Positions 1 through 11,961 of a DNA stretch of 64,000 nucleotides are shown here, in pieces (position 1 is the first letter of the stretch; the number at the start of each line of letters is the position of its first letter). Source of the DNA: Acorus gramineus (taxonomy: Eukaryota; Streptophyta; Magnoliopsida; Acorales; Acoraceae); contig CM060853.1 of NCBI GenBank assembly GCA_030737835.1, forward strand, positions 18,720,895 to 18,784,894, written 5' to 3'. The position numbers were made by a program, and so were the translations under genes. The notes below the pieces were generated by a model that did no database searches, was not told the DNA's origin, and saw only the letters and a program-made list of their open reading frames with translations.

Positions 1-723
1 CTTCACATGACATAATTAGGACAATTTGGAATTTATTTTTATGTAGTTTGAGCTTCACATTCAAAATCTTGAAAACATTTTTTTTTTTTTTTGAATTCTT
101 AATTTGAAGCCTGTCATCAACATAGTTTAAGACAAGGGGTTATTGATGTTTCCATAATGTTGAAAGCTAAAAGTGGAGCTAATAAACAGGAATCAGAGCA
201 ATATCATTGCCTCATTGACTGGATATAGTTGACGAAACTTGGTTAAGATGAGAGCAATCCAGACAGATTTTTTTTATTGGATCTAAGAAGACCAACTAAA
301 CCCGGACTCCATATTTATTTTAACTGGTTATATTATGAGGAAAGAAGAAGTGATCAATTACATTGATTTTGTGCAACCCACAAAGGAACAGATGATTGGA
401 CGGCAGAAAAGTAGCTGGGTGTTGAAACCACCAAAGCAGTCTGAGGTGAACTCATGGTTCAACACCTGAACAATCTCATAATTTGGATTAAGCAACTGCA
501 ATAATACCATCCCTTTAATTTTGGATTTTTTCAATCTATATAAGGAAAATGAGATTAAAGATGTATGGAAAAGATACTGCATTTTATTCCTGAATGACAA
601 CCCTTGTGAACAAGAATATGTATTGGGAATCCTTTATTTACTCTGAAAATAGGCTAACGACCTGTAAAACTGCACAACTAAAAGGTTAACAAATAGCATA
701 ACCTTTTCACTAACATAACACCT
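1..723. other. intergenic / 3' flank of PAIR1
   Basis: AT-rich sequence with short A and T runs and no supportable coding exon. The part nearest 723 should contain the 3' UTR of the minus-strand PAIR1 gene. Nothing else is recognisable here. Confidence 0.5.
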
Positions 724-3700
724 TCATACCAAAATAATGATATCATCTCGCTTTCTCTTTCTTCTCCTTGCTTTCCTTAAAATCTGCAATGTCTGTTTCT
801 CTACATCATCTGCCAAACAGACTCCCTTTCCTGTTTCAGGACACAAGGGAGACTCAATCAGAGAGTTCATTTAAATTTTCAAAACAATTATAGGTTTTTT
901 TGAGCCAGACTCATGTTTTCTTTTCAATGTCAAATGACTATAAATATTTCGTCAAACTTCTTTAGAATGGATCGTTCAATTTTGAAGATGCCATACGAAT
1001 AATAAAAAGTAAAATCTACTACTAATGAAGATTAGGAGAAACCAATTCGGTTCTGTCAGCATTTTAAATTTGATGGAAGCATTATCTTTTTCTTCTCAAT
1101 ATGGCAGACCGGCGGTGCAAATTGCATTCACACTAGAAACAAAAATATAAACAAATGTATCTATATGTTCTCTCTTTTCAAGCACGCAGATGAAAACATA
1201 CACCTCGATATGTTAAAGGAAAAATTGCAATAAAAACTCCACATCTATTTTATTTACTTGGTTTCTTTTCATCAAGCAGGCAGGAAAATGCTCCATCAAA
1301 CTCTTCATCTGAATCAATGATTACTTGAATTGCTTGTTCCTGCAAAACCAGTTAAACGTTAGAATCCCGACAGACTAATTCACAAATAAATTTTCTAAAT
1401 ATCTGATCAGACTAATTGACCATCCATCCAACTGGCATATTGTCGTAATAGTAGAGTTGAATAAGTGAATGAGGATCAGGGAGAAAAGGCCCATACATGT
1501 CACTACAAAAATCCATAGATTTGGTATGAAGGAAAATTAATTAGGTGACATTGAAATGGTCATTTTTTACTAAAGGAATCCTAATGCAACTTTATTTTTT
1601 CCCATTAACAGCTGTGCCTTCTCTGTTTGGATAATCAATATAGAATGCATCATGTCTTAAACCCGAAAAAAATATATATATAAAGGTACAGCTGTTGTTA
1701 TAGGAATTAGTACACTGCAATATAAGTTCATAGATTGGAAGAAATAATTTGAGGGCTTCCAGGGAATTAAAATGGAAAAAAGCAGAGTATTGCATTTTGA
1801 AAATTAGGGCGTTCTTTATACAGCTGGGTTCCTCATTTATACCTCAGTTAAACTTTTTTTTCTTCTTGACAATAGAAGTTAGAACAAGATAAGAAAGAGA
1901 ATAGGAAATAATAGTTTGGATAATATACCAAAAACACAATGCTCCATGTCTCTTATCATTTAATGTGAAAAGACCTTTTGTCAAAAACAAAAGAGCTGAT
2001 TCTACCACCAAAATGAAAAAGATAAACCCGGTAACAAAAGGACTAAACCAGTCTCTAAATTTCAACATGTTTCAAGAACATGTCCAAGTTTATAAGTTAC
2101 ATTTTCCCTAACATGGAGAAAAAGAGAGGTAAACCCTGCCTCCTCTAATCGGACAGAATCCAGTTCCCTCAGTTTGATATGTTGTATGAGAACTTTCATA
2201 ACAATACACAGCACACAAAAAGATGAAATAGGTAGGTGGAAGTGTGGAACCAATTCTATCCTTCCAAAAAAAAAAATGAGATGTTTATTACCTGTTCAAT
2301 GAGCTGGACCTCGTGTTTAACAGCTGACTTGTGATTTGTGGCAGTGAAGGAAACCTTTTTTGGTCTAACTGAAGTTCGGTTTTCTGGTTCCATTTTAAGA
2401 AAAAAGGAGCTTCTGAGAACTTTTGGAGCTGCATCTGCACTGAAAACATACATGTAAAAAAGTGAAACATATGAGGAGCTAGTCACAAAAATGAAAAAAG
2501 AATAGAACAAGAAAGGAACAAATTATAAAATAAAATGGAAATTAGTTAAGAGAATATTTGGATAATGGAAACATGAGGAGCATAGGAGTCCTTTTCCAGA
2601 CGATTCAGTATATCTGAAAATCCAACAATTAAGGACATACATCATATCCTCCCATTCTACTGGAAGGAACAGTTAGCATCCCTTGTAAAAGAACACACAA
2701 TTAACTATTGATCAGAAAGTGCTTCCCATTTCTCAACCTTAATAGTTAATAGTTTCACTTGACCTTCCTACATCCCTAAAACTCTCTTTAAATAACATGC
2801 CCTATTCCATCTAAATACAAATTTTAAAAAAAAGCTGGAAAAGAAATGGGAAGTTGACACTTACATTTCCAATGTCGGAGACTGCTTAGATATGGTTGAA
2901 ATGCAGCTTTTCCTCTAAAAATATGCAAATGCCCCAATAATGATAGAGTTAACATTCACCAAATATCCACAGAAATAAAAAAAAACAGTTCAGCTTATTA
3001 GTTTGCAAGTTACAATGATGTACCTCTGGTGGTTGAATAGTGGGAGCTGGTTGGCTGTCTATGGGAAGTTTTATGCTATTTACCACAACCTGAAAGGGAT
3101 CAGCCAGTGAGTTAAAAGTTTCCAGCATTCTCATTTAATTTTTCAATTTGCCTTACATCTCAGATATCATTGTTTCAGAAAAAACAAGTCTCATGTACCA
3201 TTAAAAACAATAGATATATTTGTTAATTTGCTAAATCACAAAGAAAATTTGTTCCCTAATTATTTCATAACATATCAGAAAGAGCTTTTAGAGGTACAAA
3301 CAACTTATTCTATAACAATTTGATTCAGCAATTGTTCATCTTTTAAATAAAAGTCATCTAATTGAAACATATAAAAAATTATATAATTAGTTCACTTCGA
3401 CAACTGTGATTTTTCTTTATGTTAGCAAAAGTTCAAGGAGAGCTAGAAAGGTTCATAAGAGGACATCAGTACCTGCAGTTCCTTGGTGAAGATGTTGTTG
3501 AGTTCTGCTTTGAACCTTAACAAGCATGTGTCAATCAAATTTGGCAGCTTTGAAATTTCAGAAGAAATCTCCTGCAACTTTTGATGGTCAAAACCTTTTC
3601 TAAGTTGATTAGGAATCACCTTCAGACTTGCATCAAGGTTGGCTTTGATTTCTTCATCTCCTTTCATCTGATAATCAAAGTTGAATCCAAAGGCAAGAAG

Positions 3701-6572
3701 GCATCATGAAAGCATGAAAATGCAAACATTTCATGAAAATGATTGATATTATATAAAATAACTCTTTCATATTCTTACCATCATCTGCATTGCATTATCA
3801 TGAACAGTCATCTTTTGACGTATGCCTTCCGCTGGGGAAATATAACAAATAAGCAAAACTTCAAGTGATACATTACAGTTTTGTAGTTGAAAAGCTCAGT
3901 TTGTAATAATATATAATTTGCACCAACCACTCACTGTTCCAACATCCACAAGAACATGAAATATGAAAAGAAAAAAAAAAGGAATTTTTTCTCTTTTATT
4001 TCATTTCTATTTCAAGTATGAAAGATACTTACTCTCTATGGATACTTCTTTTACTGCTTTGTTGATTTGAATGACATCACTCTCTACAGAATCCAAAATA
4101 ATTCCCATTCTATTTACAGAAGTTTCCATCAGTCCAATCCTATGTTCAAGTTCTTCGCTGACCGGACCTGCACAGGAGGAATAAGAAATAAAATCTGTGC
4201 GCAGACACTTACATATCAAAGCTTGGAGTGCATTATTCATCGTGGAAGGAAAAAAAAACAGATCTATTCCAATTTAAAAGGTTTTAAAAATGAAATAGAA
4301 TAATCCATCTTAAGTATTTATATCTAACAAAAAAAGATATGTAGCAGAGATTGAAGCAATAAAAAATCTGATGCAAGTTCTGCAAACAAGAAGGAATTAT
4401 TCAGTGAATGAGATCACTAGGATTGAACATGTAAGCTTACATCTACTCTCTGCAACTGAATTAGAATTCCATTTGCGAATAACATTGTTTGATGATCTTG
4501 ACACCTGCAACTGGGATTCCTGTGGATAAGTAATTGGTGCCAGGCAGGATACCTTCTTAGCAGAGTTCCCTCTATCTTGAGAATTAAAACCCTGTGGTTT
4601 ATGATGTGCAAAAAATTAATTAAGATATTCAAACTATAGCTGAAGATCTCCAATAACAATATCTTCCTAAAATTACATAAAGAGCTCATTAATTAACAAA
4701 TATGGGCATACAAATTAAACTCATTCAAACTAATCATACTATCTGGGTTTCACTTCAAAGCATGCATACTTAAAAAAAATTATAGTTTACAGATTCCTAT
4801 TTTTCACTATTTTCATATATGCATAAAATATTATCAATCTATTGTTGTGCCTTTGCCGGGTCCTAGTTTTTTGAAATTTTCTGTGTCGAGTGTCCATGTC
4901 TGTGCTGCATAGATGTTTCATTTCTCCAGAATTTTTTACAAACTTTTTAATTTCATTCATAAAATTTATATGCATGCAAGTATCAGAATATTCATAAATA
5001 GAAAAAAACTTTTGGCAGTTAAACTAAGTTAATATTGATGTAGATGCTGTCATTTTAACATAAGTAAATTCAGACCAAACCTTATTTAAAACAACTCATG
5101 AAGTAAAATTTTCCATTATCATGAAAATCTTTATAACGACATATTTTAGGCAGCTAACACATGTTCTTTAATAAAAAGAAGTTCGAGTGCCAAAGAGTTG
5201 AAGTTTAAACCAAATAGATAGTCACAATAAACCATGAAACTGTTGTGGCCTTTCCATGAAAACTCGCTGAGGTTAAAGAAAGTGAAGAAAGTGGCAATCA
5301 ATCTTCTTGTACAAGACATGGCAAAAGCTCCAAAGATTTGATGGAGTAACAAACAGAAGATCAAGAAGAATGAAAAAGCAGAAACAAGAGTCTTATATAG
5401 ATTTTTTATTAAAAAAAAATGGAGAGTGAATGGTTTTATCTCTACATGAAACCCCAGAAATCACCAATCAACCACTGGATTAGGGGACAGAAAGAGGAGA
5501 AGCAAGAGAGAACCATGGCCATGCATGCACGATCATCAATCTTCGTAGTATAGACAACCTCAAAGATTCTATCATCAATCTTCATAATATGCATCAAATG
5601 AATCGCCAAAGAAGTCACCATACACGGCCACGTACATGATCACTACTATGGCCAGAAAGTGAATTCAAAACAGCCTCATATTTAGATTTGTCACATAAAC
5701 ATGAACATAAATTGAGATGGAGATCTTTGACCAGTGAGTGAATCATGGAAGAAGAAGAAAATCTGATAAAAATGAGGCAATTTATCATTTCCATGCTCAA
5801 TTATCATAAGAATTTAAAGAAACCAGTAATTATAGAAACATCCAGATCTCTTTATTTCAGTACATCTAATTTAAAACCGAATAAGAAGTCAAAACTCAAT
5901 GGAAAATCTTCCTTCGAATACTCCATGATATTATGCCAAATAAGCATTTTGAGTTTCATATGTTCCAATTAAAATCTACTTCTGGAAAACACTTCTAGAT
6001 TATTCTAACTCCCTCACATTATTCCATACAAAACATTCCACTTTCCAGTTCCTATCTTCCTATAACTTCTCATAATGTCTTCCAGCTCTGACAACTCAGA
6101 TGGAACACAAACCACATTCCATGCTAACCATGATTAGAAACACTGAAAATTTTATGAAATCAAATAGTAACACAAAAGGTCAGTACTAAAACCATTCTAT
6201 CAACCTGTTCATTTGCCAAGACATCCTCGAGAGAATTCTGTGAAAGCTGTGACATCGACATCCCCTGAGAGAACGACTGCTGTGACTGCGGATGGATCTG
6301 CGAAGGCTGGCTCCTACCAAAGACCGAGGACTCTGCTGCCGTGGGCCTCCCTTGTGAAAATGTCTTGTTCTTCCCAAGAACCGAAGTATTCACCCCTGAC
6401 TGCATCGAAGTCACTCTCCTGAGGAAAAATCAAAAAGAAAATAAAGCCAGAATCAGAACGAAAACCAAAGATCAGAATCGATGGTAGCGGCATTGCTGGA
6501 TCCGAACCTGGAGTGAGGAGGGAAGACGGAAATCGAGCTCAGATCACATGCCCTGTTGATCTTCAGCTTCAT
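724..6572 (-). CDS. PAIR1: PAIR1/PRD3-like meiotic recombination initiation protein, 11 exons
   Basis: Exons on the minus strand: 6572-6508, 6418-6205, 4591-4441, 4167-4033, 3831-3779, 3667-3473, 3089-3024, 2914-2865, 2439-2292, 1339-1258, 830-724. Phases join throughout to give 421 aa. The start MKLKINRACDLSSISVFPP matches the N-terminus of rice PAIR1 and Arabidopsis PRD3. A Ser/Gln-rich stretch with QQSFSQG follows (about residues 60-85). Residues about 145-210 (ELEHRIGLMETSVNRMG) are the predicted coiled coil. Near the C-terminus are VIIDSDEEFDG (365-375) and a basic RRRKRKR tail (408-414) fitting a nuclear signal. The family is needed for meiotic double-strand-break formation and homologous pairing. 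Length is close to PRD3 and shorter than rice PAIR1. The large intron between exons 2 and 3 (about 1.6 kb) holds no other gene. Family identity is very likely; individual borders are inferred. Confidence 0.93.
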
Positions 6573-6780
6573 TTACACTATAATAAGATCTATACATACA
6601 CAGATAAACCCTAGAAGCTCAAATCGCAGATCAGCTTGACATGGAGCTTCAGATCTGACAATCAGGAACCCTAGATTCTCATCTATAACGATCAGAAATC
6701 CTAATTACATCTATACATCCACGTATAACTTCGAATCTCAGATCAAAAGGAGAACAAAAAAATTCTTCGAATAATGGAAG

Positions 6781-6810
6781 CTCTGCTTCTGCTTCTGCTT
6801 CTGCTTCGTC
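6781..6810. repeat. GCTTCT hexamer microsatellite in PAIR1 upstream region
   Basis: About four imperfect copies of GCTTCT lie roughly 210 bases upstream of the PAIR1 start codon. Read on the gene strand this is an AGAAGC repeat. It probably falls in the 5' UTR or core promoter. Confidence 0.7.
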
Positions 6811-6842
6811 TGTATTTCCAAAATTGGATTCAGAAATGTGAA

Positions 6843-6854
6843 TTTGGCGGGAAA
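6843..6854 (-). promoter_or_regulatory. E2F-type site upstream of PAIR1
   Basis: The plus strand reads TTTGGCGGGAAA, so the gene strand reads TTTCCCGCCAAA. This contains the plant E2F core TTTCCCGC exactly. It lies about 270 bases upstream of the PAIR1 ATG in an AT-rich context where such a string is unlikely to be a composition effect. E2F control of PAIR1 is inference from position and motif. Confidence 0.5.
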
Positions 6855-7344
6855 TGGGTGGAAGGAAGTATGTGGTGAAATTCCTCTTTCACCCCTGCTG
6901 TTACGCGAAAACCGTTACTCACGGCCCACCAAGAGGAGTTCCCTGAGCTATAGCAGCCTCGAGTAGATAACAGGGTGAAATAAGAATGAATAAACCTAAA
7001 AATTATTTGTTTATAACAATGAATGTGTGTGTAACTACATCAGTTTAAATGAGAATAAGTTGGTATTGATATTTTAAGTCTTCTAAAATCATGTTAGTTC
7101 ACCTGGTCTATTCCTCGTTCACAGGGGTCAACATATCATATTATTTTTTTACTTTTTATAATTATTCTTCAATATATTATTTATATTTTATCTACCACTT
7201 ATAAAAAATAAACAAAACAATAAAAAAATCATTATTACATGTCATATGAGTACATATTATTGACAAAAAAAAAAAAAAATTCCAATCCATATATTTGATC
7301 ATATGTATTTTCCGCTGTGTTGGTATTTAGTAAACATGATAGTG

Positions 7345-7575
7345 ACTACTTTGTCCCCAATGGTCATAGTACAACGGTTCAGAGTTTAGCAGTGTTATCG
7401 ATAGGTCCTGGGTGGCTGGATACGAGTCTTGGTACTTACTGACTTATCTATTTGTTGACGATTATTTGAAAGAATTTTTCGTGGGACCGGGATAAACAGG
7501 CGGAGATAGCCTTCCCAGCTCGATTGTAAGGTCAATTACAATTACAGGGGATCCCTCCTATTTCAAAAAAAAAAA
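7345..7575 (+). mobile_element. degenerate tRNA-derived SINE-like sequence
   Basis: The sequence has a box-A-like TAGTACAACGG near 7367 and, about 40 bases on, AGGTCCTGGGTGG where a tRNA box B (GGTTCRANNCC) would sit. A 3' A-run at about 7566-7576 follows. This order is typical of plant tRNA-derived SINEs, but box B is poor and target duplications were not identified. Confidence 0.45.
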
Positions 7576-8752
7576 CAATTCCAAAGTCCAAACAGGACCT
7601 TTGATAGGATTATACAAATTATGTTTATTTTTTTAATAAATTTTTATCTATAAAAAAAAATTATGTTCACTATTTTAATACTCTCACTTTCTATATGACA
7701 ATCTTTTATTGATTGTCACAGAAATTCCAACCCGTCCCCATTCACATACAATTGTTATAGTTTAAAACTAAGTATCAAACTACTTATTTATTCTCTGTAA
7801 AATCAATTTTCAGATAAATAATCACATCGTATTTTATGCAAAAGGCCGATTGAAGATAATTTTCACGGGAAAATCAGATTTATACAAATTGATTACGCGG
7901 TTTTAATGTCTCCCACACCATAATTCCATAAAGTTCATCTAAAAAAATCATGGATTGGTACAAGTCATGTTTCAATGACTTCTACATATGTTAATATAAA
8001 CAAATGCTATTACCAGCACCTGTAGACTGTAGTCAGGTGGCACCGACCAAGGCCACGTCTTGTCTGGTGCGGAAACTTAAAACTTTGATGGATGTTTCAT
8101 GATTGGCTTTGATTTCATTGCGCATTTTGTTTTGGGACTTCAATTGAAGTGTGTACACCATGTCTATATAGGACTAAATTAAGGAAAGTCAGGCAGGGCA
8201 GATCTAGGCCCACCACCTATTCAACTATTCTCTTGATCCCACCTGTGACGTAACCCACCACCAAAGATCTTTTTTTTATTTGGTCCAAAGATTTTTGTTA
8301 TTTCTAAACCTACTATCTTTTTTTATTCAAATCTTATAGAACCCTAACCCTATCACTCTCATTTTTTTCACATATCTTATTATTAGGGTTTTGATTTTGG
8401 ATTTTTGTTTTATTAGTATTTGATTTTTGTATGGGTTTGAAGAAGATTGATTAGTTTGTTTAGTATAATCAATTAATGGTTTTGTGTTGAGAGTTGATTT
8501 TTTTCAATTTTGAATCCACCACAACAAAATAATAAAAGTTGTTTTTGCTTGTGGTGAATATAATCTTGAACGGGGAAGAATGATATTGAAGAATAAAATA
8601 ATGAAATTTGTTAATAGATTATGAGAGAAGTGAGAGAGGTTTTGGTTAATGTTATTTTATATCTTAAAAAAAACATATCCATATTTAGTTTTTCAAGTAT
8701 TTCCGTTCAACATATGCAGTGTCGATGTGGACATCCCAGATTGACAGACCTA

Positions 8753-8821
8753 CTATCGAATGTTATAAATATTAGTTAACAGGCGCGACTATTGAATGAC
8801 TTAAATAATAGTTAACAGATC
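8753..8821. repeat. imperfect two-copy tandem repeat, unit about 35 bp
   Basis: Two adjacent units share CTATYGAATG at the beginning and TAGTTAACAG near the end. No gene or element context is visible. Confidence 0.5.
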
Positions 8822-10099
8822 GTCTGTTAAGTGTTATAAAGAAAAGTTGACAATGATATTTATAATTGAATAAAGGCTTTGAATTACCATTCACGTTATT
8901 TTCAATCACTCATGTCGCTTGTGCAGTATATGAAATGCTATATATATATCATCATATAAATACATATTTTATTATAAAAAATGAGAAATATATGTATTTC
9001 ATTTATATGGGTATACATTATTTATATTAAAATATATATTTTATTAAACAAATGTACATGAAAAAATTCAAAACATGTGTGGATTACAAAATTGATTATA
9101 CACAAGAGAGTGTAACGTATCTTTTCCCCGTTTCAGTGGCCCTAGTCCCTCTTTCCCTTATGTGAATGGTGTTCTTTGCATAGACTCCTAAATCAGGTCC
9201 ATCCTACAAAAAAAAAGGTATCATACTAAAAAATAGTTTGTGAATACTAATATTTCTTTCATTGGGGGTTAATTAATAATAATATTTGGTTATCCATGCA
9301 TTTTTTTTTTGTAAATTTCATATACTAAGTTAATGTAGCATATATTAGATTATAAAAATGCTAAAAAAAAGTATGCATTTATTTCATTTGTGTGTGTATA
9401 CATATAATTTTATATAAACATATTATATATATTTGAAAAAAATCAAAACGTGACAAAATGACTACGGTCTATAGGAGTGATTGTTATTGATATTTATTAT
9501 TTTAAATAATAAACTCCCATGAAAGATAGTAAAAGAGCCTGCTCTTTTTTTTTCTTTTTTTTATGACACTGAAACTCAAACTTATTATTTTATTGTTCAT
9601 CATTGAGCAAACAAACCCTTGAAAGATTATTGATTGCTAAAAAAATATCACAATGAAGTCTTAACTTTAATTTGTGGATAAACCAAAAGTGAAAGTAATT
9701 AAAAATTTGGATAACTTCAATCGAGGTCTATCCAAGCCATTACGTACACAACATTTCAACAGAAAAAACTCAATTAATTCGAATCTGATGAATTTTGTAA
9801 GTAACTTCCAATGTGTTTAATGTGTTTTAATGGGACATTCAAAGTTTCACATCAATTGATATTTTCCAAGTCTATTAAATATTTTCCTTGGCCAGCTGGT
9901 TTTTGTCATTTTAAATTAATCAACGACTCCACAGCAGATATTAACTTCTTGTTAAAAAAACAAATTGATAAGTACAATCACGTGTGAAGTCTCCACCGCA
10001 GTTTATATGGGTTTTTTTTTCATCTATTAAAATAAGTACCGTTATAAAAAATAAAATATATACTGATGCTTTAACATATTTTTAATAGTACTGTAGAGG

Positions 10100-10880
10100 G
10101 AAAAAACTCACATCCTCTTAAAAGGGCAACACGTGTCGAAGAGAGAACGGATGCAAACTACTGTGCCCAATGACCGATGATCCGATAAGAGCAAAGCAAA
10201 CGAGTAGTGGATATGTACTTACGAATAGGTGAAGCTAGACCAGATTAGTCTTCCAGTAAGGTGACTCAAATCTCGTTAGAATGGCCTTATACTTTGACGA
10301 CGAATGTCATGTTGTGTTCCGAACGAAATCCCAAAAATCCGAGCAGGCCAAGATTGCAAGCAAAATCGATCAAGCGTCCACTCAATCACTAACTGTCATG
10401 TTGTCATTAAGATTTATTATCCGTTTAACATGGATAATCAAGAACACGTTTAAAAGCAATAAAGTTTGACAGTTTTCATAAAACTCGTCTAATACTGTCA
10501 TTAAAGGGGATAACAGTTACAAAAGCTTAAGAGAGAACTAACCCTATTAAAAAAAGAGAAAAAGACCATGAATAGAGGTGTGTGTGACAAATTATTCAAC
10601 TGTGAGTTAAGATATTTTAAATTTTCTTATTGACTTAAGCATTAAAGTCATTTTGACTGGCACCACACCGGAGCTTTCTTTTTGTAAGTGTTGGATTTAT
10701 ATTCAGTTTGGTATTCACTCGATAAGGAGACTCCATTCACTTATATTGATTGAAGGAAAAATTCACTCTTCAAATACGATACACACTATCATAACGTCTG
10801 TATTTCCGTATGACAGCAACATGGACTCATTGTTAAAAACATGTGTTGTTGCAAGTCAACTTTGAGTTGGAGCCTAATCA
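10100..10880 (+). mobile_element. possible LTR remnant (Gypsy-like), fossil
   Basis: The segment around 10625-10680 (TTGACTTAAGCATTAAAG followed by GACTGGCACCACACCGG) resembles the stretch downstream of the promoter in plant Gypsy-type LTRs. The sequence before it is less AT-rich than the surrounding spacer. No internal retrotransposon domains and no second LTR were seen, so this would be a solo or partial LTR, old and broken. The limits are approximate. Confidence 0.35.
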
Positions 10881-10985
10881 CACTCTATGAGATCCTAGTA
10901 TTTAATTCGCATCTTTTATCTTCTGGAAAACCTGTCCGTTAGTGACGGCGGAACAGCGTTGTAACAACGATGACGACGCAGAAGA

Positions 10986-11027
10986 AGACGAAAGACGACG
11001 ACAAAACGCCCCTTTCGTCTTTCGTCT
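10986..11027. repeat. 13-bp perfect inverted repeat in a GC-richer island
   Basis: AGACGAAAGACGA at 10986-10998 is repeated as its exact reverse complement at 11015-11027, leaving a 16-base loop. The surrounding 10,930-11,060 stretch is rich in CG dinucleotides, unlike its flanks. No open frame explains it. Confidence 0.7.
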
Positions 11028-11204
11028 CGCCGTAGACGAATGCGTTGACCACGCGATTCCACTTATACGAATCTTTTTATTAGAAAATTGTATAATTCAA
11101 TTTTGATGCTGTAGTCCTCTAACGGGGAAATTAATTTTAAGAAAAAAATCGATACAAGTCCATGTAATCTTATCTGAATCGGTCACGCCAGGTCTCTGTC
11201 TTAT

Positions 11205-11730
11205 TAAAAAAAAAAAACAAATCCATATAACCCCTTGTAATCTTTCATATATCTATATAACTTTCTATAATCTCAATATATTTATATAATCTCTTATAAA
11301 TATATCATAAATGTAAATAACCCCTTCCAGTTAAAAATTATTTAACAGAGTTAAAATATTCCAAACATATTTCGTTATCTAAATCATGATTAACAAATAT
11401 GTATTCTTTTACCCCTCTAAAAACATGCAATATTTTAAAAAAAAAACTTTGAATGAGTATAAAATTAGAAATATAAGGGTTTTTTTTTAAGTATTTATTA
11501 TTTTTTCAGAGGTTAAAAGAATACATATTTGTTAATCATGTTTAGATAATGAAATATGCTAGAAATATTCCAACTCTGTTAAAGAATTTTTAACCACAGG
11601 TGGTTATTTGCATTTATAGTATGTTTACATGGGGTTATATGGATATATTGAGATTACAGGGGGTTATATGGATATCAAGAAGATTATAGGGGGTTATATG
11701 AATTTTTTCCTATTAAAAAATTGTTTTTTT
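11205..11730. mobile_element. foldback (long-inverted-repeat) element
   Basis: The left arm (about 11205-11430) and right arm (about 11510-11730) are reverse complements over most of their length; for example TTAACAAATATGTATTC near 11390 pairs with GAATACATATTTGTTAA near 11520. The outer right arm holds three tandem copies of a unit of about 27 bp centred on AGGGGGTTATATGGATAT; the left arm holds decayed counterparts. There is no coding capacity, which fits a non-autonomous foldback/MITE-type DNA element. Target duplications were not resolved. Confidence 0.7.
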
Positions 11731-11961
11731 AGTTCCTTTCATTACCCTAACTAATCAGACATGTAATTAATCTTAATTAGACATATTAAATTATTAAAAT
11801 ACATTTCCCTTCATCTAACATTTCTCATATTTTCTCTTTCACAAGTCTCAAAATTTCATAGTCCCAAGGATATTTTGGTAATAGAAAGAACCTATTTTGA
11901 TTTTTATACTTTCTCATTGACTTATTCGAATATAATTTTCTAATATTTTGTTAGTCGGACG

